A DNA stretch of 64,000 bases from positions 62,001-126,000 of the forward strand of contig NZ_JAKWBF010000014.1 in NCBI RefSeq assembly GCF_022513585.1, given 5' to 3'. The DNA is from Gordonia gummivorans (GTDB lineage Bacteria; Actinomycetota; Actinomycetes; Mycobacteriales; Mycobacteriaceae). The translations under genes and the position numbers were made by a program. The notes beneath the pieces were generated by a model. The model saw only the letters and a program-made list of their open reading frames with translations. It was not told the origin of the DNA and ran no database searches. Positions within the stretch are counted from its first letter, which is position 1. Each line of letters opens with the position of its first letter. Shown here one piece after another: positions 57,489 to 64,000 of this stretch.

Positions 57489-58512
57489 TCAAAATCGTTG
57501 ACCGTCAGCGATTGTGAGACGCGGGTCACTCTGCGTCGGTGGTGTTACACCGACTCGCGCGAGAGCCTCCTGGGCGTCGAGACTTGCTGCCGGCAACCCG
57601 TCGCGCACCAGTCGGACGGTTTCGGCCTGCACCAGTTCGTTGACCGGTGTCGGCACGCCGTTCAGGCGCCCGAGCAACACGATCTCGCCGGCGAGATAGT
57701 CGACCTCGACGCTGCCGGCGCCCCGCTCGACGCTCTGCCACGTCGAGCTTCCGTAGCTGTTGTCGCCGGTGTCGCGGCGCTTGATGAAGTCGGCCCGCCG
57801 TGCGATGTCGGACTCCTCGGTGATCACCTCGATGTCGGCGGCATCGAGGACGGCCTCCCCTTCGGAGCGGGCGCGGCGAACGAGCTCGTGGTGCGCGGGG
57901 CCGTCGTTCCGGTAGGTGGCGTCGACACCGTTGACCAGATTGGTGATGAGTTTTCGGTACTTCCACGCGGTGATGTTGCCGCGGACCTTGGACGGAAACG
58001 ACGCCGCGCGCAAGCGGGCGGCGATGGTCTCGGCTGTGTCATCGAATCCAGTTGGGTACCTTCCGATGTCGAGTAGTCCGGGAGTTCCGTCGGATAGCTG
58101 GATCACCACTCCGGGATCGAGGTGCAGTGCGGGCAGTACCACGCACAACGAATAGACGTTGGGGAACAGGCGCAAGATGGCGGGCTCGTTGGCCACACCG
58201 TTCTGAGCGGACACGATGGGCGTCATGGGGGGGTGCGTGGAAACGCAGATCTTCGAGAGCGGCCGCGGTCTGCTGGGACTTCACGCACAAGAACACGACG
58301 GACTCGTCCGTCCAGTCGATCTCGGAAGCGGTTGCCGCGGTGTCGATCTGTAACGCCTCGCGACCCTGCGCGGTATCGAGCACAAGACCGTTCGTGCGGA
58401 TGGCTTCCAGATGCCGACCGCGAGCGATGAGGGTGGTCGGGGTGCCCGACGAGAACAGATGCGCACCGATCACACCGCCGATTGCGCCGGCCCCGTAGAT
58501 GACAACATGCAT
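57489..58512 (-). pseudogene. 2-dehydropantoate 2-reductase (PanE/ApbA family), frame broken in a run of seven G/C
   Basis: The first part (ATG 58512) encodes MHVVIYGAGAIGGVIGAHLF, the NADP-binding GxGxxG fold, and VVFLCVKSQQTAAALEDL. It loses frame at 58227-58233, a run of seven G on the plus strand. The other frame then continues TPIVSAQNGVANEPAILRLF, with the conserved Asn of the family, and KYRKLITNLVNGVDATYRND with the catalytic lysine, to a stop at 57489. One base less in the run would give a normal 340-residue ketopantoate reductase-like enzyme. The family makes pantoate or reduces related ketoacids; here a non-biosynthetic role is possible. Confidence 0.82.
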
Positions 58513-58756
58513 GAGTCCAGGCTAGCGATGGCCGGCTCCGAGGCACCCACTCGCTGGTCGAGCGACCCGCGCTGGTCGACTCCGAGCCCCCCCTCTGCTG
58601 GTGGACCTCTCCTCTGCTGGTTGAGTAGCGTCGCGCGAGCTTGCGAGCCCGGCGCATATCGAAACCCGGGGCGACGAATGTGTCCGCAACCAGGCACAAC
58701 ACCAGCACAACGATTCTTGTCAGACCCTCCCGATAGTGTGTTCGTAGTTCACCGAG
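58513..58756. other. Intergenic region with CTGGT(T/C)GAG repeat arms
   Basis: No gene is seen. Repeated CTGCTGGT and GCTGGTCGA motifs lead to GGTTGAGTAGCGTCGCGCGA near 58619, a single arm of the repeat that is inverted at 50742-51059. The end, from 58711, begins a duplicated segment also present at 58958. Confidence 0.7.
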
Positions 58757-58855
58757 ATGACAGTCTCCACCCCTTGTGATGACAGTGCTGATGACGACGG
58801 CTCCTTTACCCTTGTCGCCCGAAAGGCACTGCGCGTGTTCACCTTCACCGATCCG
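58711..58855 (+). repeat. Direct duplication, copy 1 (second copy 58958-59099)
   Basis: CGATTCTTGTCAGACCCTCC begins both copies, and GTGTTCACCTTCACCGATCC ends both. They are about 145 and 142 bp long and mostly identical. They carry the upstream region and first 30-odd codons of a DUF222/HNH gene. Copy 1 has an intact start codon, whereas copy 2 is followed by the full gene. Confidence 0.9.
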
Positions 58856-58936
58856 CTTACGCTGGTCGAGCCGACTCCGAGTCCCTGGGCGAGGCGCCGT
58901 GTCGAGACCACCCCGGTGACCCGAGAGTGTCGGTGA
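58757..58936 (+). pseudogene. Truncated 5' fragment of a DUF222/HNH gene
   Basis: ATG 58757 opens MTVSTPCDDSADDDGSFTLV, then ARKALRVFTFTDP, the same as the N-terminus of the gene at 59046. After that the frame turns into unrelated sequence and stops at 58936 (59 codons). It is a leftover of a second DUF222 gene or a duplicated 5' end, and keeps the start codon that the downstream full gene seems to have lost. Confidence 0.85.
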
Positions 58937-59045
58937 CCAGCGCCAACTCGAGCGCGACGATTCTTGTCAGACCCTCCCGATAGTCTGTTCCTAGTTCACG
59001 AAATGACTGCGCAACTTCTTTGATGACAGTGCTGATGACGACGGT

Positions 59046-60764
59046 TTGTTGACCCTTGTCGCCCGAAAGGCACTGCGCGTGTTCACCTTCACCGATCCCG
59101 AGGCCGATGACGCGGCGATTCGCGCTGCCTCCACACTCGGGTTGGAACACCACGCGATGCGCGAACTACGCCACACCCGTCGCGCCGAAGCCCGCACCGT
59201 GCTGCTGGCCCACAAGATCGGTGCCGGCGTCTACGACGACATGCTGGCCGACCCCGACCCCCACCGCGCCGACCCGGTATCAGCCGAGAAAGCTGCCGTC
59301 GGCGAAGTATCCCTACGGGTCGGGGTGTCCCGCTCGACCGCACACCGCTGGATCGAACTCGGTATCGCGCTGGCCGGTATGGACCGGGTGCGGTTGGCCT
59401 ACCTCGACGGTGATCTGGCGACATCGCGGGCATTGGTGATCACCCGAGCCCTCGAGATCTTGGGCGAGTCGCTGCGGGTGGAGGTGGAGCCACTCGCCCT
59501 GGAGTTGGCGGCGCGCCCGACCCTGGACAAGACGTTGCGGTCGCAGTTGGCGGAGTTGATCATCACTCTCGACCCCGATGCCGCTGCGGATGCGCGGGAG
59601 GATTTCGCCGACCGCCACCAGAACGTGATCGTGCGGGATGATGCGCACGGGCACTCGTCGATTGATGCGACGGTGCCCGCTGAGCACGGCGAATTCCTGC
59701 GCGCACGTCTCGCGCAGTTGATCGGGGCGCGGGTGTGCCGCCATGATCCGCGCACCCTGGGTCGTCGGCGGGTGGCGGCGTTGGCCGAACTCCACGGCCT
59801 GCCCGGCGCCCGACTGACCTGTGAATGCGGGCGCCAGGACTGCCCCACCGTGCAACCCGCACCACCCGACGCACCCACCGACCCGGCCGACGTAGAACCC
59901 GAAGGACCCGCCCCGGAACCCGAAGGACCCGCCCCGGAACCCGAAGGACCCGCCCCGGAACCAGAATCGGACGACGCGGAACCCGAAGCAGCACCGGCGA
60001 ACACACCGGAACCGGAGTGCGAGTCGCACACCGACGACCGCGACCCGGTAGAGGACGACGCCACCGCAGAGCAACCCGACACTGCAGAGCAACCCGACGC
60101 TGCAGAGCAACCCGACGCTGCAGAGCAACCCGACGCGGCGGAGGAGGCCGGCGAGACGGACGACGAGCCCTCAGGTGGGGCGCTACGGGACCCGGTGCCG
60201 TCGGTGACGGTGATTACCGACCCCACCGGTGTCGAGGTCCCGTATCTGGATGGGTACGGGGCCATCGACCCCGCGCACGCCGCTCAGATCGCCGAGCAGG
60301 GCGTCGGTAAGCAGATCGAGCTGCCCGAGACCGGCATCCGACCGGCGTGGTCGGGGTTGATCATCGGGGAACGCCGACCCGCCCCACCCATCGACCCGAG
60401 TGGGCACGGCGGACACACCACACCACCCCGCGGGGCCACCACCTACCGGCCGTCAGCCAGTGAACGGGCGACAGTGTTGGCCACGGATCGGACGTGTCGG
60501 TATCCGTTCTGCGCCAAACCTGCGTCGGAATGCGAGATCGATCATCCGGTGAAGTTCAACCATGCCGACCCCGAGGCCGGTGGCTGGACCGTGCACTTCA
60601 ACCTCGCACCGTTGTGCACCCCCGATCACCATCGCAAGCATTTCGGGTTGTGGATACCGGTCATGTGTCCGGGGCGAGCGAAGCGACGGGGTAGTTTCAC
60701 CGATCGCAGCATCCTGTGGACGAATCCGATGACCGGGCAACAACATCGGACCTACCCGCGGTGA
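59046..60764 (+). CDS. DUF222 domain protein with C-terminal HNH endonuclease domain
   Basis: About 572 residues. The DUF222 part covers about 1-250 (LTLVARKALRVFTFTDPEAD, then VGVSRSTAHRWIELGIALAG). An acidic repeat linker spans about 280-370, with three exact EPEGPAP units (59895-59957) and four AEQPDA-type units (60066-60137). The HNH domain ends the protein: RYPFCAKPASECEIDHPVKF, then CTPDHHRKHFG. Such genes occur in many copies in actinobacteria and carry a HNH nuclease of unknown target. The start is unclear: ATG 59003, in the position matching the neighbouring duplicate, is out of frame by one base, so TTG 59046 or 59049 would be used. Confidence 0.82.
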   Translation: MLTLVARKALRVFTFTDPEADDAAIRAASTLGLEHHAMRELRHTRRAEARTVLLAHKIGAGVYDDMLADPDPHRADPVSAEKAAVGEVSLRVGVSRSTAHRWIELGIALAGMDRVRLAYLDGDLATSRALVITRALEILGESLRVEVEPLALELAARPTLDKTLRSQLAELIITLDPDAAADAREDFADRHQNVIVRDDAHGHSSIDATVPAEHGEFLRARLAQLIGARVCRHDPRTLGRRRVAALAELHGLPGARLTCECGRQDCPTVQPAPPDAPTDPADVEPEGPAPEPEGPAPEPEGPAPEPESDDAEPEAAPANTPEPECESHTDDRDPVEDDATAEQPDTAEQPDAAEQPDAAEQPDAAEEAGETDDEPSGGALRDPVPSVTVITDPTGVEVPYLDGYGAIDPAHAAQIAEQGVGKQIELPETGIRPAWSGLIIGERRPAPPIDPSGHGGHTTPPRGATTYRPSASERATVLATDRTCRYPFCAKPASECEIDHPVKFNHADPEAGGWTVHFNLAPLCTPDHHRKHFGLWIPVMCPGRAKRRGSFTDRSILWTNPMTGQQHRTYPR

Positions 60765-61104
60765 GGGGGGTGGGTGGTGGCTGGTGGGTGCTGACATGGT
60801 CGGCTCACCAGGTGGTCTCGACACGACGCCTGGTTTCGAGACGCGTCGGACGGGTCCTGAGTAGCGAGCTTATCGAAGGGCGCTACGCTCCCTCGTCGCT
60901 CCTCAACCCGGCGGCCTAGCGGCTCGGTGTCGGCTCCGCCGGATCGAGCCGGTACCGAGCGGAGCCGCCGGGTTGAAGAGCGAAGAGCGAGCCTGCGAGC
61001 GCGACCCGTCTCGAAACCGAGGCACCGTGTCGAGATCGACCAGCGGGGGATCGGCTCGGTGGTGCATATGGTGGATGCACATTCCGAGCAACCTGGAGGC
61101 GACG
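60765..61104. other. Intergenic region with degenerate CTCAACC/GGTTTCGAG repeat arms, no gene
   Basis: Segments GGTTTCGAGACGCGTC near 60832, CTCCTCAACCCGGCGGC near 60899 and GCCGGGTTGAAGAGCGAAGA near 60969 are mutually inverted and resemble the repeat family at 50742-51059 and 58619. Near the next gene, GTGCA (61062-61066) faces TGCAC (61076-61080), a weak operator-like palindrome. Confidence 0.6.
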
Positions 61105-61620
61105 ATGCCCTCAACCGATGACCTGGCCCGCCGGCTACAGCGATTGGAGCACGTCGAGGCGATCACGCAGCTGAAGTACCGCTATTGGCGCGCATGTGAC
61201 ACCAAGGATCCCAAAGGGTTTCGATCCTGCTTCATCAGGTCGGGAGCACGGATCGACTACGGTCGCCTCGGCAGCTTTGACGACGCCGAGCCAATGGCCC
61301 GGATCTTCGAGAAGGTGGCGCTCGCGCGGATCGACGGCAAGTTCATCGTGTACGACATGCACCACGGCATGCATCCCGACATCACCATCCTCGACGACAC
61401 CAGCGCCCACGGAACCTGGAGTCTGCGCTTCCGGCAGGTCAACACCGTCGAGGCCACCGAGACCATCATGACCGGAGACTACGACGACGAATACGTCGTC
61501 GAGGATGGCGTGTGGAAGATGTCGGTCTGCCGGTTCACCGAACACTGGGCGATCAAGCGTTCGTTGGGCGACGCGCAGATCATCCCGGGACACTTCTCAG
61601 CGCCGCCGCTGAGCACCTGA
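61105..61620 (+). CDS. SnoaL-like (NTF2-fold) protein
   Basis: A 171-residue NTF2-fold protein. The N-terminal helix pattern is RRLQRLEHVEAITQLKYRYW, then RACDTKDPKGFRSCFI, typical of the SnoaL_4 group. GMHPDITILDDTSAHGTWSL near 90 and DYDDEYVVEDGVWKMSVCRF near 128 complete the cone. The family includes isomerases, dehydratases and small subunits of ring-hydroxylating dioxygenases. GGAGG lies 5 bp before ATG 61105. The 3' end overlaps the convergent acetoacetyl-CoA synthetase gene by 24 bp. Nearby catabolic genes suggest a steroid or aromatic substrate. Confidence 0.82.
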   Translation: MPSTDDLARRLQRLEHVEAITQLKYRYWRACDTKDPKGFRSCFIRSGARIDYGRLGSFDDAEPMARIFEKVALARIDGKFIVYDMHHGMHPDITILDDTSAHGTWSLRFRQVNTVEATETIMTGDYDDEYVVEDGVWKMSVCRFTEHWAIKRSLGDAQIIPGHFSAPPLST

Positions 61621-63582
61621 TCGGCCGCCATCCACGAAACGCGAGAAGTTGGCGAGAGCCTCGGGATCGTCGACAGTGTCGACACCGATGACCTGCTGCA
61701 GCGGCTTGCCCTGGATCAGCCGTTTCACCGGCACCTCCAGCTTCTTGCCCGTCCGGGTGTGCGGAATGGCCGGGACAGCGATGATGTCGTCCGGGACATG
61801 ACGTGGTGACGCGCCGATACCGATGGCCCCAGCGATCCGAGCACGCAGATCGTCGTCGAGGGTGACGTGGTCGGCTAGCACGACGAACAACGGCAACCAG
61901 TAACGGTCGTCGTCGAGCTCAACGCCCACCACCAATGATTCACGGATCTCGGGCAGCGCATCGACGACGTCGTAGATGTCCGCACTACCGAGCCGGACGC
62001 CTTGTCGGTTCAGAGTCGCATCAGAGCGCCCGGAAATGATCACCGAACCACGCTCGGTGACGGTGATCCAGTCGCCGTGCCGCCATACTCCGGGGAAGGT
62101 GTCGAAGTAGGCGTCGCGATAGCGTTGGCCCGTCGGATCGTTCCAGAAGGACACCGGCATCGACGGCATCGGTGTTGCGATCACCAGCTCGCCAACCTCG
62201 CCAATTACACTGTGCCCCTGGCTATTCCATGCTTGCAGGTCCACTCCCAAGAGTGGTGCCGAGATCTCGCCGGCCCAGACCGGGGTGTTGGGTGCACAAC
62301 CGGCGAAGCCGCTCACGACGTCGGTGCCGCCGCTTGTCGATGCCAGCTGTATGTGCGTGCCCACATGATCCCGCACCCACTGGTAACTCTGAGCGGGAAG
62401 CGGTGCACCGGTGCTGCCGATCGTACGCAACCGGGACAGGTCGAGGTCGCACGCCGGACTCAGCCCGGCCTTCTCGGAGGCCGCCAGATAGCCGGGGCTG
62501 ACGCCGAGCACCGTGACTCGGTGGTCCGACGCGATCTCCCATAGCCGTTGTGGCCCTGGGAATACTGGACTCCCGTCATAGAGAACGATGGCCGCACCGG
62601 TCAACAGCCCGGACGTCACCATGTTCCACATCATCCAGTTCGTCGTCGTGTACCAGAAGAACCGGTCTCCGCGACCGAGGTCGTTGTGCAAGCCCAGAAG
62701 TCGGAGGTGGTCGACGACCACGCCGCCGTGCGAGTGGACGATGCCCTTGGGTGCTCCGGTGGTACCCGACGAAAACAGCGCCCACAGAGGATCGTTGAAC
62801 TCTACGCTGACGAACTCTGGTTCGGCGGGGTGTGCGACCACGTCGTCCCAGCCGGTGACGCCGACGCCGAACCGCGAATCACCGATAGCGGAAACGCTTA
62901 GTGTCGCAACGAGTTCGGGCATCGACGACCGAATCGTCTCGACCATTCCACATCGGCTGTGTACCTTGCCATTCCACCGATAGCCGTCGGCGGCGATGAG
63001 CACCTTCGGTTCCAACTGCCCCAACCGGGCAAGCGCGCCCGCGGCGCCATAGTCCTGCCCACACGCCGACCAGATCGCGCCGAGTCCCGTTGTGGCCAGC
63101 ATGCCGACCACCGCGTGGAGAGTGTTCGGGAGGTAGCCGACGACTCGGTCGCCGCGTCGCACACCGTGCTCGACCAGCCAGCGCTGCACAGCGCCGACCA
63201 TGCCGCGCAACACATTCCAGGACACCTCAGCGGTGTCTCCCGTTTCGCCGAGCGCGATGACTGCCGTGTCGTCACCCCGGAGTCGGAGGGCATGCTCCGC
63301 GTAGTTGATCCGCGCACCAGGAAACCACCGCGCGCCCGGCATCGTGCGGTCCGGCAACACGTTTGCCGGCGCATCGTCGATCAGAACGTCGAAATGATCC
63401 ACCACCGCTGTCCAGAAATCGGCGGGATGGTCGACCGACCACCGCCACAGCTCCCGGTAAGTCGGATAGCGCTCACCGGTACGCTTCTCGACACGGCTGG
63501 TGAACCGGGCGAGTTGGCTCACCGCCGACGCCGCAACGTCGGGCGTCCAGATCGCTTCGGCCGGTGTGATGTCGACAGTCAT
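61597..63582 (-). CDS. Acetoacetyl-CoA synthetase (acetoacetate-CoA ligase)
   Basis: A 661-residue adenylate-forming ligase, the normal length. Motifs are ALFSSGTTGAPKGIVHSHGG near 268-287, the substrate-side STSGGTDVVSGFAGCAPNTP near 420, GVWRHGDWITVTERGSVIIS near 505 and the C-terminal lysine in HTRTGKKLEVPVKRLIQG near 620. It activates acetoacetate or a similar short 3-keto acid to the CoA ester using ATP. It starts 10 bp after the stop of an extradiol dioxygenase gene on the same strand, so both may serve one catabolic route. The start is ATG 63582. Confidence 0.9.
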   Translation of the reverse strand: MTVDITPAEAIWTPDVAASAVSQLARFTSRVEKRTGERYPTYRELWRWSVDHPADFWTAVVDHFDVLIDDAPANVLPDRTMPGARWFPGARINYAEHALRLRGDDTAVIALGETGDTAEVSWNVLRGMVGAVQRWLVEHGVRRGDRVVGYLPNTLHAVVGMLATTGLGAIWSACGQDYGAAGALARLGQLEPKVLIAADGYRWNGKVHSRCGMVETIRSSMPELVATLSVSAIGDSRFGVGVTGWDDVVAHPAEPEFVSVEFNDPLWALFSSGTTGAPKGIVHSHGGVVVDHLRLLGLHNDLGRGDRFFWYTTTNWMMWNMVTSGLLTGAAIVLYDGSPVFPGPQRLWEIASDHRVTVLGVSPGYLAASEKAGLSPACDLDLSRLRTIGSTGAPLPAQSYQWVRDHVGTHIQLASTSGGTDVVSGFAGCAPNTPVWAGEISAPLLGVDLQAWNSQGHSVIGEVGELVIATPMPSMPVSFWNDPTGQRYRDAYFDTFPGVWRHGDWITVTERGSVIISGRSDATLNRQGVRLGSADIYDVVDALPEIRESLVVGVELDDDRYWLPLFVVLADHVTLDDDLRARIAGAIGIGASPRHVPDDIIAVPAIPHTRTGKKLEVPVKRLIQGKPLQQVIGVDTVDDPEALANFSRFVDGGRSGAQRRR

Positions 63583-63592
63583 CGGCTGTCCC

Positions 63593-64000
63593 TCAGGCGG
63601 CGCTGTGCGCGCCGGTCATCAGGGCGGCCAGATCCTCCGGGGCCAGGAACGACGGCGGAGGTGGGGGACCCCAGCTGAACAGTCCCTTGGCACCTTCGAC
63701 CACTTCTGGGGTCCATAGCTGGTCGTCGACGATCGAATCCATGTCGGAGTAGTACTCGCTGAAGTTTCCCGCCGGGTCCTTGAGGTACCAGAAGAAGTTG
63801 GAGCCGGCGTAGTGCCGACCGAGACCCCACACATGGCGTCCGGGATCGGCTTCCAGCATGCTCATGGCGCCGCGTCCGACCTCGTCGACATCATCGACCT
63901 GCCACGACGTGTGATGGAGGAAGTTGACCGGAGCCTGCTGCACGAGAACGTTGTGGTGATCGGTGGAGCACCGCAGGAAGGCCGCCAGGCCCGGTACTTC
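63593..64000 (-). CDS. Extradiol ring-cleavage dioxygenase (VOC, catechol 2,3-dioxygenase-like), C-terminal part
   Basis: The gene runs off the window; the last 135 residues are present. The readable part begins GLAAFLRCSTDHHNVLVQQA and contains NFLHHTSWQVDDVDEVGRGA with the metal-ligand histidine. HYAGSNFFWYLKDPAGNFSE follows, with the third ligand glutamate in FSEYYSDMD. These are hallmarks of type I extradiol dioxygenases, which open catechol-type rings with Fe(II). It is followed by acetoacetyl-CoA synthetase. The complete substrate-determining N-terminal half is outside the window. Confidence 0.88.
   Translation of the reverse strand, partial: EVPGLAAFLRCSTDHHNVLVQQAPVNFLHHTSWQVDDVDEVGRGAMSMLEADPGRHVWGLGRHYAGSNFFWYLKDPAGNFSEYYSDMDSIVDDQLWTPEVVEGAKGLFSWGPPPPPSFLAPEDLAALMTGAHSAA

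Overview
This is a high-GC actinobacterial chromosome segment from a mycolic-acid-producing member of the Mycobacteriales, probably Gordonia or a close relative. The evidence is a set of cell-envelope genes typical of that order: DprE1, the galactan exporter Wzm/Wzt with GlfT1, two antigen 85-like esterases, an MmpS-like protein and a GtrA protein. Other lineage markers are the proteasome activator Bpa, an F420-type LLM oxidoreductase and a mycothiol-type DinB protein. From memory, the backbone runs parallel to Mycobacterium tuberculosis Rv3790 down to Rv3752c: dprE1, GtrA, glfT1/wzt/wzm, bpa, a class V aminotransferase, a quinone oxidoreductase, tRNA-Ser, pat/hisC2, tyrA, Rv3753c-like and tadA. 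Relative strands agree except for GtrA.

Layout. 1-8200: truncated dprE1, a VapBC-type toxin-antitoxin pair with a perfect palindrome before its start, a lipoprotein, rifampin ADP-ribosyltransferase Arr translationally coupled to an FAD oxidoreductase, a secreted lipase, an aldo-keto reductase, GtrA and a second FAD oxidoreductase. 8200-13800: a repeat-rich intergenic block, then a peptide-type ABC importer (binding protein, permease, and one permease-ATPase-ATPase fusion). 13800-17500: LLM oxidoreductase, a small secreted protein, and an HxlR regulator divergent from an MFS exporter. 17500-22500: the galactan export operon, bpa, a PLP-fold protein lacking the expected lysine, and a MarR regulator. 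22500-24400: an AT-richer leader and a secreted low-complexity surface protein. 24400-29500: quinone oxidoreductase, tRNA-Ser(UGA), an integrase remnant and a two-gene cassette of unknown function, a DUF5997/LysR-effector-domain pair, and repeats. 29500-41400: membrane proteins, PAP2 enzyme, methyltransferase/HxlR pair, antigen 85-like esterases, CorA-like transporter, acyltransferase, thioesterase, pat and two tRNAs. 41400-50750: aquaporin, Na+/H+ antiporter with a structured upstream region, MmpS-like protein, tyrA, tadA, stress proteins, tRNA-Ser(CGA) and a frameshifted FMN glutamate-synthase-like gene. 50750-64000: phosphatase, peroxidase, DNA glycosylase, mycothiol-type protein, frameshifted ketopantoate reductase, a DUF222/HNH gene with a duplicated 5' end, and a catabolic pair (extradiol dioxygenase and acetoacetyl-CoA synthetase).

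The clearest functional theme is the mycolyl-arabinogalactan envelope: DprE1 makes the arabinose donor, GlfT1 primes galactan, Wzm/Wzt export it, and the antigen 85-like proteins belong to the family that attaches mycolates. The most unusual signals are non-coding. A palindromic element of about 110 bp occurs twice in opposite orientation with a compensatory stem change. A CTGAGGTG-bounded repeat family has at least five copies. Three stacked hairpins precede the antiporter gene. Four coding frames look broken by single-base shifts, including one in a run of seven G; real mutation and assembly error cannot be separated from the sequence alone.
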